This document shows, in pieces, positions 15,241-22,974 of a stretch of 23,449 bases of DNA; within the stretch, counting starts at the first letter, position 1; each line of letters starts with the position of its first letter. The translations under genes were made by a program, and so were the position numbers. Origin of the DNA: Bacteroidota bacterium (GTDB lineage: Bacteria > Bacteroidota > Bacteroidia > Bacteroidales > Prolixibacteraceae); the NCBI GenBank assembly GCA_030695265.1, contig JAUYTA010000763.1, positions 1 through 23,449 on the forward strand, given 5' to 3'. The notes beneath the pieces were generated by a model. The model searched no databases. It worked only from the letters and a program-made list of their open reading frames with translations, and was not told the DNA's origin.

Positions 15241-16152
15241 ATGAAGAAGAAAGACTTAATTTCAATCACTGATTATTCAAAAGAAGACTATCTGCACATT
15301 TTGAAACTTGCAGCCGATTTTGAAGAAAATCCAAACCAGAGACTACTTGAAGGTAAGGTGGTCGCTTCTTTGTTTTTTGAACCTTCTACCCGAACCCGTT
15401 TGAGTTTCGAAACCGCTATCAACCGGCTGGGAGGTCGCATTATCGGATTTTCTGATGCCGGTTCGTCCAGTGTTTCGAAAGGTGAAACATTGCACGATAC
15501 GATCCGGATGGTAAGCAATTACGTCGATCTGATTGTGATGCGCCATCATTTGGAAGGTAGTGCACGGTATGCGGCTGAAGTGGCGGATGTTCCGGTCATA
15601 AATGCCGGCGACGGAGCCAACCAGCATCCAACCCAAACCCTGCTTGATATGTACTCGATCCTGAAAACACAGGGAACGCTCGACAACATCAATATTTTCA
15701 TGATCGGCGACCTGAAATACGGACGCACCGTTCATTCATTGCTTATGGCGCTGTCGGAATTCGAAAAACCGATTTTCAACTTTATTGCTCCTGAAGAACT
15801 GGCAATGCCCGAAGAATACAAGTTATTTCTGAAAGAAAAGGGAATCAGGTTTTTCGAACACACCGAAATCAACGACAACATCAACCATGCGGACATTATT
15901 TACATGACCCGGGTTCAGAAGGAACGGTTTATGGATCCGATTGAATACGAAAAAGTAAAAAATGTTTATATCCTGAAAAACAACATGTTGAAAGATACAA
16001 AATCCAACATGCGCATACTTCACCCCCTTCCAAGAATCAACGAAATTCACCCGGATGTTGATAAAAACGAAAAAGCATACTATTTCACGCAGGCCAAAAA
16101 TGGTGTTTATACCCGGCAGGCAATTATTTCACACATTCTCAACCTTAAATAA
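15241..16152 (+). CDS. pyrB: Aspartate carbamoyltransferase, catalytic subunit
   Basis: 303 residues, the usual length. The carbamoyl-phosphate site is [15 protein letters not shown] (STRTR at 49-53). Further signatures are SKGETLHDT (catalytic-loop Ser and Lys), [21 protein letters not shown] and the aspartate-binding HPLPRINEI near the end. It condenses carbamoyl phosphate with aspartate to form carbamoylaspartate, the first committed step of pyrimidine synthesis. pyrI follows after 8 bp, so the enzyme should be the class B type with catalytic trimers and regulatory dimers, subject to CTP and ATP control. Transcription is probably governed by the leader just upstream. Confidence 0.97.
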   Translation: MKKKDLISITDYSKEDYLHILKLAADFEENPNQRLLEGKVVASLFFEPSTRTRLSFETAINRLGGRIIGFSDAGSSSVSKGETLHDTIRMVSNYVDLIVMRHHLEGSARYAAEVADVPVINAGDGANQHPTQTLLDMYSILKTQGTLDNINIFMIGDLKYGRTVHSLLMALSEFEKPIFNFIAPEELAMPEEYKLFLKEKGIRFFEHTEINDNINHADIIYMTRVQKERFMDPIEYEKVKNVYILKNNMLKDTKSNMRILHPLPRINEIHPDVDKNEKAYYFTQAKNGVYTRQAIISHILNLK

Positions 16153-16160
16153 ATACGACT

Positions 16161-16631
16161 ATGCCTGATAGTTTTAAAAAGAAACTCAAACTGAAAGTTA
16201 GTGCAATCAACAATGGCACAGTAATCGATCACATTCCTTCAGAAAACCTGTTTAAGGTAATTTCTATCCTTGGGCTGCAAAAAGTAAAATCGCAAATTAC
16301 ATTTGGGTTCAATTTCGAAAGCGAAAAAATGGGCAGCAAAGCCATCATCAAAGTATCGGACGTGTTTTTTGAAGACGACGAAATCAACAAAATTTCGCTG
16401 ATTGCCAGAAATGCCAAGCTAAACATTATCCGCGACTACGAAGTAGTTGAGAAGCGGGTCGTTGAAGTTCCGGACAAAGTAATTGGCATCGTGAAATGTT
16501 TTAATCCTAAGTGCATTACCAACAACGAAGAAATTACCACCTATTTCAATGTAATTTCGAAAAAACCACTCGACCTGAAGTGCAAATACTGCGAGAAAAT
16601 TACACACGAACACCAAATGGTGATAAAATAA
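16161..16631 (+). CDS. pyrI: Aspartate carbamoyltransferase, regulatory subunit
   Basis: 156 residues, matching the family. The N-terminal allosteric domain contains INNGTVIDHIPSENLFKVI, where the nucleotide effectors CTP and ATP bind. The C-terminal zinc domain shows the four cysteines in the expected order: C-x4-C in CFNPKC and C-x2-C in CKYC, separated by about 23 residues. The zinc domain contacts the catalytic subunit. The gene lies 8 bp after pyrB, so the two are cotranscribed and probably translationally coupled. Confidence 0.96.
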   Translation: MPDSFKKKLKLKVSAINNGTVIDHIPSENLFKVISILGLQKVKSQITFGFNFESEKMGSKAIIKVSDVFFEDDEINKISLIARNAKLNIIRDYEVVEKRVVEVPDKVIGIVKCFNPKCITNNEEITTYFNVISKKPLDLKCKYCEKITHEHQMVIK

Positions 16632-16638
16632 CAGAAGA

Positions 16639-16767
16639 ATGACATCAACAAATTTCACTGAAGTATTTCAGAAAATAGCGGCATTGGTTAAAATCAATCC
16701 TGAAGATTTACTGCTCCGAATCTGCGAACTTCTTAAACAGGAAGTTTACCATTACAATTGCGATTGA
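16639..16767 (+). pseudogene. Truncated N-terminus of a GAF-domain protein
   Basis: A 42-residue ORF beginning 7 bp after pyrI. Its sequence (FQKIAALVKINPEDLLLRIC, then ELLKQEVYHYNCD) looks like the first helix of stand-alone GAF proteins related to free-methionine-sulfoxide reductase. In those the segment after HYN usually continues with WVGFYFV-like sequence; here a stop follows two residues later. The rest of the domain is absent, and the permease promoter begins within a few bases of the stop. I read it as a deletion remnant; a real microprotein cannot be excluded. Confidence 0.45.
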
Positions 16768-16770
16768 GTA

Positions 16771-16800
16771 TTTGTTTATTCGTCAAAAAAACTATTTTTG
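16771..16800 (+). promoter_or_regulatory. Permease promoter (-33 and -7)
   Basis: TTTG at 16771-16774, an 18-bp spacer and TATTTTTG at 16793-16800. It places the start at the ATG at 16823, because the upstream in-frame codons from 16772 are inside the promoter. Confidence 0.6.
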
Positions 16801-16822
16801 GAACTCCTTAAAAATAGTTTTT

Positions 16823-18337
16823 ATGTCGAAATTATTTGCAACAAAACCAATTTCACAACTACTTAGCGAGTCAAAATCTGACCAGGGGTTAAGAAGGACT
16901 TTGAGCGCCACCAACCTGACCACGCTTGGCGTTGGGGCAGTTATTGGCGCCGGAATATTTGTTCTTACCGGTCAGGCAGCAGCACAGTATGCCGGCCCGG
17001 CAATTGTCATTTCGTTTCTTATTTCAGGATTTGCCTGCCTGTTGGCTGGTTTGTGCTATGCAGAGTTCGCTTCAATGATACCAATTTCAGGAAGTGCATA
17101 TACCTACGCTTATGCAACCATGGGCGAATTTATTGCATGGATTATTGGCTGGGACTTAATTCTTGAATACCTGTTTGCAGCTTCCACCGTTGCTGTCGGA
17201 TGGTCGGGTTATGTGGTAAGCTTTCTGAAAGATTTCGGCATCTTTATTCCTGCTCAGTTTACAGCAGCATTTGGAACAGTTTTGGTCGATATTCCGCAGA
17301 TTGGCTGGAAAACCCTCACTCCTGAACTGACAAAAAATCTTGCGGATTCAGGAATTTTCACGGAAAACCTTCCACATCTATCGGCCATTTTAAATTTGCC
17401 AGCCATGTTCATTGTAGCCGCAGTCACCATATTGCTGCTAGTCGGAATCCGCGAATCGACCAGGTTCAACAACCTGATGGTCATCATTAAAGTGTCTATC
17501 ATTCTCCTGTTCATTGCCATTGGCGCGTTTTTCGTGACCAAAGCCAACTGGCAACCTTTCATTCCTGAAAACACAGGCGAATGGGGACATTACGGTTGGA
17601 GCGGTATTTTCCGCGGTGCTGCAGTAATTTTCTTTGCATACATTGGTTTTGATGCAGTTTCGACTGCAGCTCAGGAATCAAAAAATCCGCAACGAGATTT
17701 GCCGATCGGTATTCTGGGGTCTCTGGGTATTTCAACAGTTCTATACATACTAATGGCCATCGTTTTAACAGGCATTGTAAGTTACTCATTTTTAAATGTG
17801 TCAGACCCTATTGCCGTAGGAGTTGATGCAATGGGCAAAGGCTTGTTCTGGTTACGGCCAATAATTAAAATAGCCGCTATTGCCGGATTAAGTTCAGTTA
17901 TACTGGTTTTGTTGCTTGGACAACCCCGTATTTTCTTTGCAATGTCGAAAGACGGATTGTTGCCACCTATTTTCTCGAAGGTCCATCCCCGCTTTAAAAC
18001 CCCTTTTGCAAGCACGATCATTACCGGTTCGGTTGCTTTTGTTTTGGCCGGAGTTCTTCCAATCAATATTCTTGGCGAACTGGTTTCAATCGGAACGTTG
18101 CTCGCATTTGCAATTGTATGTGTTGGTATTGTTATTCTCAGAGTCAAACGACCCGATATTAAAAGAACTTTCAAAACCCCATTTTCACCCTTCGTACCGC
18201 TTTTGGGCGCAGGTATTTGTGTTCTGCAAATGCTTTCACTGCCTTTTGATACATGGTTGCGGTTAACTGTTTGGATGGCTTTGGGGATCGCAATATATTT
18301 CGCTTACGGAATCAGAAAAAGTAAACTACGGCAATAG
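16823..18337 (+). CDS. APC-superfamily amino acid permease (cationic amino acid transporter-like)
   Basis: 504 residues from the ATG at 16823, the first start after the promoter. The N-terminus has the typical cytoplasmic lead SDQGLRRTLSATNLTTLGVG. TM1 follows with the unwound substrate-binding motif GAVIGAGIFVLTG, then PISGSAYTYAYATMGEF and further membrane helices, about 12 in all. The loop AYIGFDAVSTAAQESKNPQRDLPIGI is a hallmark of the CAT/YfnA branch of the APC family. It should import amino acids across the inner membrane; the substrate cannot be told from the sequence. No transport or metabolic partner lies next to it. The hairpin at 18360-18383 follows 22 bp after its stop and may help to end its transcript. 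Confidence 0.9.
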   Translation: MSKLFATKPISQLLSESKSDQGLRRTLSATNLTTLGVGAVIGAGIFVLTGQAAAQYAGPAIVISFLISGFACLLAGLCYAEFASMIPISGSAYTYAYATMGEFIAWIIGWDLILEYLFAASTVAVGWSGYVVSFLKDFGIFIPAQFTAAFGTVLVDIPQIGWKTLTPELTKNLADSGIFTENLPHLSAILNLPAMFIVAAVTILLLVGIRESTRFNNLMVIIKVSIILLFIAIGAFFVTKANWQPFIPENTGEWGHYGWSGIFRGAAVIFFAYIGFDAVSTAAQESKNPQRDLPIGILGSLGISTVLYILMAIVLTGIVSYSFLNVSDPIAVGVDAMGKGLFWLRPIIKIAAIAGLSSVILVLLLGQPRIFFAMSKDGLLPPIFSKVHPRFKTPFASTIITGSVAFVLAGVLPINILGELVSIGTLLAFAIVCVGIVILRVKRPDIKRTFKTPFSPFVPLLGAGICVLQMLSLPFDTWLRLTVWMALGIAIYFAYGIRKSKLRQ

Positions 18338-18352
18338 ACACGCTTATAAAAT

Positions 18353-18440
18353 GCAAAAAAAGGGATGAATCTCTTCACCCCTTTTCTTACAAAACCAAAC
18401 TTTTTCTATGAAAAAAATGTACCTTTTACTCCTATTGCAT
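18353..18440 (-). ncRNA. Candidate small RNA, copy 1 of a tandem pair
   Basis: Read leftward, an exact -7 box TATTTTTG (18445-18452) is followed by about 88 nt ending in an intrinsic terminator. The terminator stem pairs 18360-18369 with 18374-18383 (one mismatch, 4-nt loop) and runs into seven Us (plus-strand As 18355-18361). The core includes CATAGAAAAAGTTTGGTT, conserved in copy 2 about 185 bp to the right. No ORF is evident on this strand. The orientation is chosen because the T run follows the hairpin only on the minus strand. The target and function are unknown. Confidence 0.55.
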
Positions 18441-18444
18441 GTGT

Positions 18445-18494
18445 CAAAAATAGTACTGAATAAAGTTAACGCATCTGAACCAACGTTAAAGATT
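18445..18494 (-). promoter_or_regulatory. Promoter and upstream elements of small RNA copy 1
   Basis: The -7 box is at 18445-18452. Upstream on the minus strand come GTTAACT (18464-18470), GTTC (18477-18480) and TTAACG (18484-18489). All recur at an exact 192-bp offset in copy 2, with about 35 of 50 positions identical. This suggests a shared activator or sigma-factor site. Confidence 0.5.
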
Positions 18495-18537
18495 CTTAAT
18501 TCTAACTTTTTAAAATTGAAATTCAGTAAAAAAAAGC

Positions 18538-18632
18538 ACAAAAAAAAGGATGGCCCCAACCATCCTTTTCTTACCTAACCAAACCTATTTCTATGAAAAA
18601 AAACTAATGCTCTATTGCTTATCTTTAACTAC
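18538..18632 (-). ncRNA. Candidate small RNA, copy 2 of a tandem pair
   Basis: Read leftward from an exact -7 box TATATTTG (18637-18644), the RNA would be about 95 nt. It ends in a perfect 8-bp terminator stem (18546-18553 with 18560-18567, 6-nt loop) and eight Us (plus-strand As 18540-18547). The core CATAGAAATAGGTTTGGTT matches copy 1, while the stem sequence differs but still pairs, which fits a structured RNA terminator. On the plus strand the same block reads ATG AAA AAA AAC TAA, so it has no coding value there. Confidence 0.6.
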
Positions 18633-18636
18633 GATA

Positions 18637-18686
18637 CAAATATAGTGTCGCAATCAGTTAACTTCTATGAACGATCGTTAAGGATT
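18637..18686 (-). promoter_or_regulatory. Promoter and upstream elements of small RNA copy 2
   Basis: The -7 box is at 18637-18644, GTTAACT at 18656-18662, GTTC at 18669-18672 and TTAACG at 18676-18681, all at the same spacing as in copy 1. The site overlaps a perfect 10-bp palindrome, AACGATCGTT (18670-18679), which copy 1 keeps only partly. Confidence 0.5.
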
Positions 18687-18722
18687 GTTAAGATTTTAAT
18701 GAATTAAAGTTTGTTAAGTATT

Positions 18723-18752
18723 TTTGCTTCAATCAATGAATGTATATATTTG
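18723..18752 (+). promoter_or_regulatory. ppdK promoter (-33 and -7)
   Basis: TTTG (18723-18726), an 18-bp spacer and TATATTTG (18745-18752). A second exact box, TATTTTTG, lies at 18719-18726 without a clear -33. Either gives ppdK a 5' leader of about 160-190 nt. Confidence 0.5.
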
Positions 18753-18771
18753 CAATCGTCTGCGATGCAAA
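18749..18771. repeat. Inverted repeat over the ppdK promoter start region
   Basis: TTTGCAATCG (18749-18758) pairs with CGATGCAAA (18763-18771) with one bulged base around TCTG. It spans the -7 box and the expected transcription start, so it could be an operator or a 5'-end hairpin. Confidence 0.4.
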
Positions 18772-18917
18772 ACAATTTAAAAACTTATTCGTTTGCGTGG
18801 GAGGTTCAACAAAATAAAAAAGTAAATGACTAAAAAAGTTTCAACAAGCAGAACTGTCTATTTTCATTCAATTACAACTATCAAATTTAATATCAATAAT
18901 TTATAAATTTTAAATCT

Positions 18918-21641
18918 ATGACAAAGTACGTTTACACGTTTGGAAATGGTGCAGCTGAAGGTAAAGCTGACATGAAAAACCTGCTTGGTGGCAAAGGTGC
19001 AAACCTTGCTGAAATGAACCTTATCGGCGTTCCTGTTCCGCCAGGATTTACCATCACTACTGAAGTATGTGCCATTTACAATAAACTGGGTCGTGAAAAA
19101 GTGATCGAACTTCTTAAAGCCGACGTAGAAGCTGCCATCGCTCAGGTGGAAAGCCAGACCGGAGGAAAATTCGGCGATGCTTCAAATCCGCTTTTGGTTT
19201 CAGTACGTTCAGGCGCACGCGCTTCGATGCCTGGTATGATGGATACCATCCTGAACCTCGGCCTGAATGATACCGTTGTGGAAGGAATGGCAAAAAAAAC
19301 CGGAAACCCCCGTTTCGTTTGGGATAGCTACCGCCGTTTTATCCAGATGTACGGAGATGTTGTTCTCGACTTAAAACCAACATCAAAAACCGACATCGAC
19401 CCATTTGAAGAAATTCTGGAAGAAGTAAAACATGCAGAAGGTGTTCTCAACGACAACGAACTTTCCGTTGATGCACTGAAAGAATTGGTAACAAAATTCA
19501 AGGCAGCGGTTAAAATTAAAACCGGTCACGATTTTCCTGAAGATTCCTACGAACAGCTTTGGGGCGCAGTTAGCGCCGTATTCAACAGCTGGATGAACGA
19601 CCGCGCCATTTATTACCGCCAGCTAAACCAGATTCCTGAAGAATGGGGAACAGCCGTTAACGTGCAGGCAATGGTATTCGGAAACATGGGACTTTCATCA
19701 GGAACAGGCGTTTGTTTTAGCCGTGATGCCGGAACCGGAGAAAATATATTCAACGGTGAATACCTGATCAATGCACAGGGCGAAGATGTTGTAGCCGGTA
19801 TTCGTACTCCGCAGCAAATTACGCTGGAAGGTTCAAAACGCTGGGCTGTATTGGCCGGTGTTACTGAAGAAGACCGTGCCGCCAATTATCCTTCACTCGA
19901 AGAAGCAATGCCGCAGATGTACCAGGAATTGTTCACCATTCAGAAAAAACTTGATACTTACTTCAGGGATATGCAGGATATGGAGTTCACCATTCAGGAG
20001 GGTAAAATGTGGATGCTGCAAACCCGCAACGGAAAACGTACCGGCGCTGCAATGGTGCAAATTGCCATCGACATGCTGAAAGAAGGTTTACTCGACGAAA
20101 AAACTGCCTTGCTCCGCGTTGAACCCATAAAATTAGACGAACTTTTACACCCTGTTTTCGATAAAAAGGCGATTAAAGCGGCCAAGGTTTTGGCCAATGG
20201 ATTGCCTGCCTCTCCGGGAGCAGCAACCGGCCAGATCGTTTTCTTTGCCGACGAGGCCGAAGAATGGGTTGCTCAGGGCAAAAACGTTGTTTTGGTGCGT
20301 ATCGAAACTTCTCCTGAAGACCTTCGTGGTATGAACGTTGCCAAAGGAATTTTAACTGCCCGTGGCGGTATGACTTCGCACGCTGCTGTTGTGGCACGTG
20401 GAATGGGCAAATGCTGCGTTTCGGGTGCCGGTGCTCTTCAGATTGATTACAAGCAGCGTACAATGACTGTGGGCGGAAAAATATTTCAGGAGGGAGATTT
20501 CATCTCGCTGAACGGAACATCCGGCGAAGTTTATGAAGGTAAAATTGCTACCATCGATCCTGAATTGAGCGGTTACTTTGGCGAATTGATGACCATTGCC
20601 GATAAATACAAACGGATGTCGATTCGTACCAATGCAGATACGCCAAAAGATGCACAGATTGCCCGCAATTTCGGCGCACAGGGTATCGGTTTGACCCGTA
20701 CCGAACACATGTTCTTCGAAGGCGACCGCATCAAAGCAATGCGTGAAATGATTTTGGCCGACGATGTTGCCGGACGCGAAAAAGCGCTCGAAAAACTGTT
20801 GCCTATGCAGCGCAGCGACTTCGAAGGAATTTTTGAAGCAATGGCCGGTTATGGCGTAACCATTCGTTTGCTCGATCCGCCATTGCACGAATTTGTTCCT
20901 CACGAAGAAGCCAACCAGCTTGTTATGGCCAAAGAAATGGGCATTTCGGTTGAACAGGTAAAACAAAAAGTGGAATCGCTGCACGAGTTTAACCCAATGT
21001 TGGGTCACCGTGGCTGCCGTTTGGGTATTACTTATCCTGAAATTACAGCCATGCAGGCCCGCGCGATCATCGAAGCGGCCATGAACCTGAAAGCAAAAGG
21101 TGTTGACGCCCGTCCTGAAATCATGGTTCCGTTGGTTGGTACAGTTGCCGAATTGAAAAACCAGACTGAGATCATCCGCAGAGTGGCCGAAAAGGTATTT
21201 GCTGAAATGGGCGACCGCATCGACTACCAGGTAGGTACCATGATCGAAATTCCACGTGCTGCCTTAACAGCCGACCACATTGCTGCCGAAGCCGATTTCT
21301 TCTCATTCGGAACGAACGATTTAACCCAGATGACTTTGGGTTACTCGCGCGACGATGCCGGCAAATTCCTGCCAGATTACCTGAACCGTGGTATCCTGAA
21401 ACAGGATCCGTTCCAGGTGCTGGATCAAAACGGTGTTGGGCTTTTGATGGAAATTGGTGTAAACCGTGGAAGAATGACCAAACCGGACATGAAAATTGGT
21501 ATTTGCGGTGAACATGGCGGCGAACCAAGTTCGGTTGAATTCTGCGACAAATTGGGCATGAACTACGTTAGCTGTTCGCCTTACCGCGTGCCGATTGCAC
21601 GTTTGGCCGCAGCTCAGGCGAATATCAGACACAGTAAGTAA
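18918..21641 (+). CDS. ppdK: Pyruvate, phosphate dikinase
   Basis: 907 residues, in the usual range. The N-terminal ATP-grasp part starts [20 protein letters not shown] and includes [21 protein letters not shown]. The phosphohistidine domain has [16 protein letters not shown], with His488 as the phosphorylated residue. The C-terminal PEP/pyruvate TIM barrel contains [29 protein letters not shown] and the catalytic Cys863 in CGEHGGEP. It reversibly interconverts pyruvate, ATP and Pi with PEP, AMP and PPi, and is used for PPi-dependent glycolysis or gluconeogenesis in anaerobes. No regulatory kinase gene (DUF299) is adjacent. It is transcribed away from the small-RNA pair. Confidence 0.97.
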   Translation: MTKYVYTFGNGAAEGKADMKNLLGGKGANLAEMNLIGVPVPPGFTITTEVCAIYNKLGREKVIELLKADVEAAIAQVESQTGGKFGDASNPLLVSVRSGARASMPGMMDTILNLGLNDTVVEGMAKKTGNPRFVWDSYRRFIQMYGDVVLDLKPTSKTDIDPFEEILEEVKHAEGVLNDNELSVDALKELVTKFKAAVKIKTGHDFPEDSYEQLWGAVSAVFNSWMNDRAIYYRQLNQIPEEWGTAVNVQAMVFGNMGLSSGTGVCFSRDAGTGENIFNGEYLINAQGEDVVAGIRTPQQITLEGSKRWAVLAGVTEEDRAANYPSLEEAMPQMYQELFTIQKKLDTYFRDMQDMEFTIQEGKMWMLQTRNGKRTGAAMVQIAIDMLKEGLLDEKTALLRVEPIKLDELLHPVFDKKAIKAAKVLANGLPASPGAATGQIVFFADEAEEWVAQGKNVVLVRIETSPEDLRGMNVAKGILTARGGMTSHAAVVARGMGKCCVSGAGALQIDYKQRTMTVGGKIFQEGDFISLNGTSGEVYEGKIATIDPELSGYFGELMTIADKYKRMSIRTNADTPKDAQIARNFGAQGIGLTRTEHMFFEGDRIKAMREMILADDVAGREKALEKLLPMQRSDFEGIFEAMAGYGVTIRLLDPPLHEFVPHEEANQLVMAKEMGISVEQVKQKVESLHEFNPMLGHRGCRLGITYPEITAMQARAIIEAAMNLKAKGVDARPEIMVPLVGTVAELKNQTEIIRRVAEKVFAEMGDRIDYQVGTMIEIPRAALTADHIAAEADFFSFGTNDLTQMTLGYSRDDAGKFLPDYLNRGILKQDPFQVLDQNGVGLLMEIGVNRGRMTKPDMKIGICGEHGGEPSSVEFCDKLGMNYVSCSPYRVPIARLAAAQANIRHSK

Positions 21642-21643
21642 AA

Positions 21644-21761
21644 AGTCCGGAGATCGAAGTCCGAAGACCGAAGATCGAAGTCCGGAGACCGGAAGACTCG
21701 CTCCCTGAGTGCGAAGCGTATCGAAGGGAGCGTATCGAAGGGAGAAGTCCGAAGTCCGGAG
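21644..21761. repeat. Short degenerate and tandem repeats downstream of ppdK
   Basis: A run of imperfect 7-8 bp units of the type GAAGTCCG, GAAGACCG and GAAGATCG fills 21644-21697 and 21743-21761. Between them are two exact 14-bp tandem units GCGTATCGAAGGGA (21716-21729 and 21730-21743). A stem of GCTCCCT with AGGGAGC is possible across 21700-21731, similar to the CCCTGAG...CGAAGGG elements scattered in many genomes. There are no spacers of constant length, so it is not a CRISPR array. Confidence 0.7.
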
Positions 21762-21767
21762 TTAAAA

Positions 21768-21816
21768 ATAAAAAGGGAATGATCCGAAAGGGTTGTTCCC
21801 TTTTGTTTTGGGTGAA
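21768..21816 (+). repeat. Duplicated GAAA-tetraloop hairpin, copy A (likely ppdK terminator)
   Basis: A 15-bp stem (21771-21785 with 21790-21804) is closed by a GAAA tetraloop and followed by TTTTGTTTTGGGT. It matches copy B at 22489-22536. Base changes between the copies keep pairing: G-T becomes C-G at one position and G-C becomes G-T at another. It probably terminates ppdK transcription. Confidence 0.7.
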
Positions 21817-21847
21817 TATTAAAAAGATGGTTAACGATTGATTTTTG

Positions 21848-21855
21848 TATATTTG
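21848..21855 (+). promoter_or_regulatory. Promoter -7 box of the DUF433/DUF5615 pair
   Basis: TATATTTG is an exact TAnnTTTG match, 15 bp before the ATG at 21871, so the upstream in-frame TTG at 21838 is not the start. Confidence 0.5.
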
Positions 21856-21870
21856 AAAAAAATAAATAAA

Positions 21871-22107
21871 ATGAACAGGCAATTAATTAATAGAATTACG
21901 ATCAATCATGAGATTTGCAATGGCAAACCTACAATTCGTAATACCAGATATACTGTTGATTTGATACTTGATCTGCTATCCTCCGGCATGAGTGAAAGTG
22001 AAATAATAGAGGACTATCCAGCACTTGAACCCAATGATATAAAAGCTTGTTTGTCATTTGCGTCTCAACTTGCCAAAGTTAAGACCGTGCAACGGATTGT
22101 AGCATGA
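21871..22107 (+). CDS. DUF433 family protein, probable antitoxin
   Basis: 78 residues from the ATG at 21871. The conserved core INHEICNGKPTIRNTRYTVD and the following LILDLLSSGMSESEIIEDYP, with LEPNDIKACLSFA, are typical of DUF433, a small helix-turn-helix-like family. Its members usually sit directly before a DUF5615 gene and are regarded as antitoxins or as its DNA-binding partner. Here the stop overlaps the next start (ATGA at 22104-22107), giving translational coupling. The function as antitoxin follows from the family pairing and is not shown by this sequence alone. Confidence 0.85.
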   Translation: MNRQLINRITINHEICNGKPTIRNTRYTVDLILDLLSSGMSESEIIEDYPALEPNDIKACLSFASQLAKVKTVQRIVA

Positions 22108-22460
22108 AATTCCTGATTGATGCCAATTTGCCATTTAGACTTGCAAAATCCTTGAAAATTAGGGGTTTTGATATTTTACATACAGACGATTTACCAGATA
22201 AAGAAAGAACAACAGATAAAGAAATAAGAAAGATTTCTGTTGAACAAGATCGTATTGTGATTACCAAAGACTCCGATTTCCTTGATTCTCATGTAATTCA
22301 AGGTGTCCCCTCAAAATTACTGCTTGTTACAACCGGAAACATTGTCAACAAAGAATTGATTGACTTGTTTGATAAGTATTTTGAGACAACAATTCAGTTA
22401 TTCGATATCTATGACTTAATTGAACTTAACAACGAACAAATTATCGGGCATGAAAGATAA
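22104..22460 (+). CDS. DUF5615 family PIN-like protein, probable toxin
   Basis: 118 residues. The start MKFLIDANLP and the later VITKDSDF are the signatures of the DUF5615 PIN-like family. Asp6, Glu40 and Asp56/Asp58 are candidates for the acidic metal-binding site expected of a PIN-type nuclease. The gene overlaps the DUF433 gene by four bases. The likely role is as a toxin RNase neutralised by the DUF433 protein; the RNA target is unknown. The protein is full-length with no sign of decay, so the pair may be active. Confidence 0.85.
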   Translation: MKFLIDANLPFRLAKSLKIRGFDILHTDDLPDKERTTDKEIRKISVEQDRIVITKDSDFLDSHVIQGVPSKLLLVTTGNIVNKELIDLFDKYFETTIQLFDIYDLIELNNEQIIGHER

Positions 22461-22488
22461 TTCAACTAAACAACCTTATATAGACTAC

Positions 22489-22536
22489 ATAAAAAGGGAA
22501 TCATCCGAAAGGGTGGTTCTCTTTTGCTTTGGGTTA
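22489..22536 (+). repeat. Duplicated GAAA-tetraloop hairpin, copy B (likely toxin-gene terminator)
   Basis: A 15-bp stem (22492-22506 with 22511-22525) is closed by GAAA and followed by TTTTGCTTTGGGT. It is nearly the same as copy A 721 bp upstream, including bases outside the stem. It lies 31 bp after the DUF5615 stop and can act as its terminator. Confidence 0.7.
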
Positions 22537-22598
22537 ATGCAACAATTTTTTCAAGAGGTGTCGAGATCCAAAACGAAAACGATTTAACTGTTTAAGCT

Positions 22599-22835
22599 AT
22601 GCCAATAATTGTAAACTTAGACGTAATGATGGCAAAACGAAAGATGTCATTGAATGAGTTATCAGAAAAAGTTGAATTAACTTTGTCGAATCTTTCTATT
22701 CTAAAAACCGGAAAAGCAAAAGCAATCAGGTTTACCACCCTGGAAGCTATTTGTAATGTATTGGACTGTCAGCCGGGTGACATTCTGGAATACAAGGAAG
22801 ATGAGAAAAAAGCATATTTTCTACACTACAGTTGA
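22599..22835 (+). CDS. XRE-family helix-turn-helix regulator
   Basis: 78 residues. Nearly the whole protein is one Cro/C1-type HTH of the short YozG-like kind: VNLDVMMAKRKMSLNELSEK, then LTLSNLSILKTGKAKAIRF as recognition helix and wing, and the closing LEAICNVLDCQPGDILEY. Such regulators usually act with a small membrane protein of the DUF2975 type; none is present here. The last seven residues (KAYFLHYS region) follow the domain's usual end and overlap a different ORF. The gene ATG follows a stretch with no clear promoter box. Confidence 0.88.
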   Translation: MPIIVNLDVMMAKRKMSLNELSEKVELTLSNLSILKTGKAKAIRFTTLEAICNVLDCQPGDILEYKEDEKKAYFLHYS

Positions 22836-22944
22836 ACAAATCAATACAAATGACCTTGAACGATGGCTGAAAAAATCAAGAGAAATTCAGTGGGACTATA
22901 AAAATATAGTGAAAAGAAAAGGTCTGTTAGAAAGGTTGAAATAA
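22801..22944 (+). CDS. Possible 47-residue protein overlapping the XRE gene
   Basis: An ATG at 22801, preceded by AAGGAAG, opens a frame that overlaps the end of the XRE gene by 35 nt and continues to 22944. The product (MRKKHIFYTTVEQINTND, then LERWLKKSREIQWDYKNIVK) is basic and helical with no known domain. It could be a coupled small gene or the tail of a longer protein once fused to a different start. Only its protein-like composition supports it. Confidence 0.35.
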   Translation: MRKKHIFYTTVEQINTNDLERWLKKSREIQWDYKNIVKRKGLLERLK

Positions 22945-22974
22945 CTATAAATATTAACTTTAAAAAATGTAGAA

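Noticed and set aside
18408..18578. A 56-codon plus-strand ORF beginning MKKMYLLLLLHVSKIV, resembling the start of a TonB-receptor signal peptide
   Set aside because: The frame runs through the second hairpin block into lysine-rich sequence, copy 2 of the block stops after four codons, and the conserved promoter and T runs point to minus-strand RNA genes.
20352..21008. A 218-codon open frame on the minus strand inside ppdK, with several other antisense frames in 19613-21632
   Set aside because: They lie wholly antisense to a clearly conserved enzyme, have His/Cys/Phe-rich composition typical of reverse-frame translation, and show no domain.
21644..21761. A CRISPR array
   Set aside because: The units are 7-14 bp, degenerate and contiguous, with no spacers of uniform length and no cas genes.
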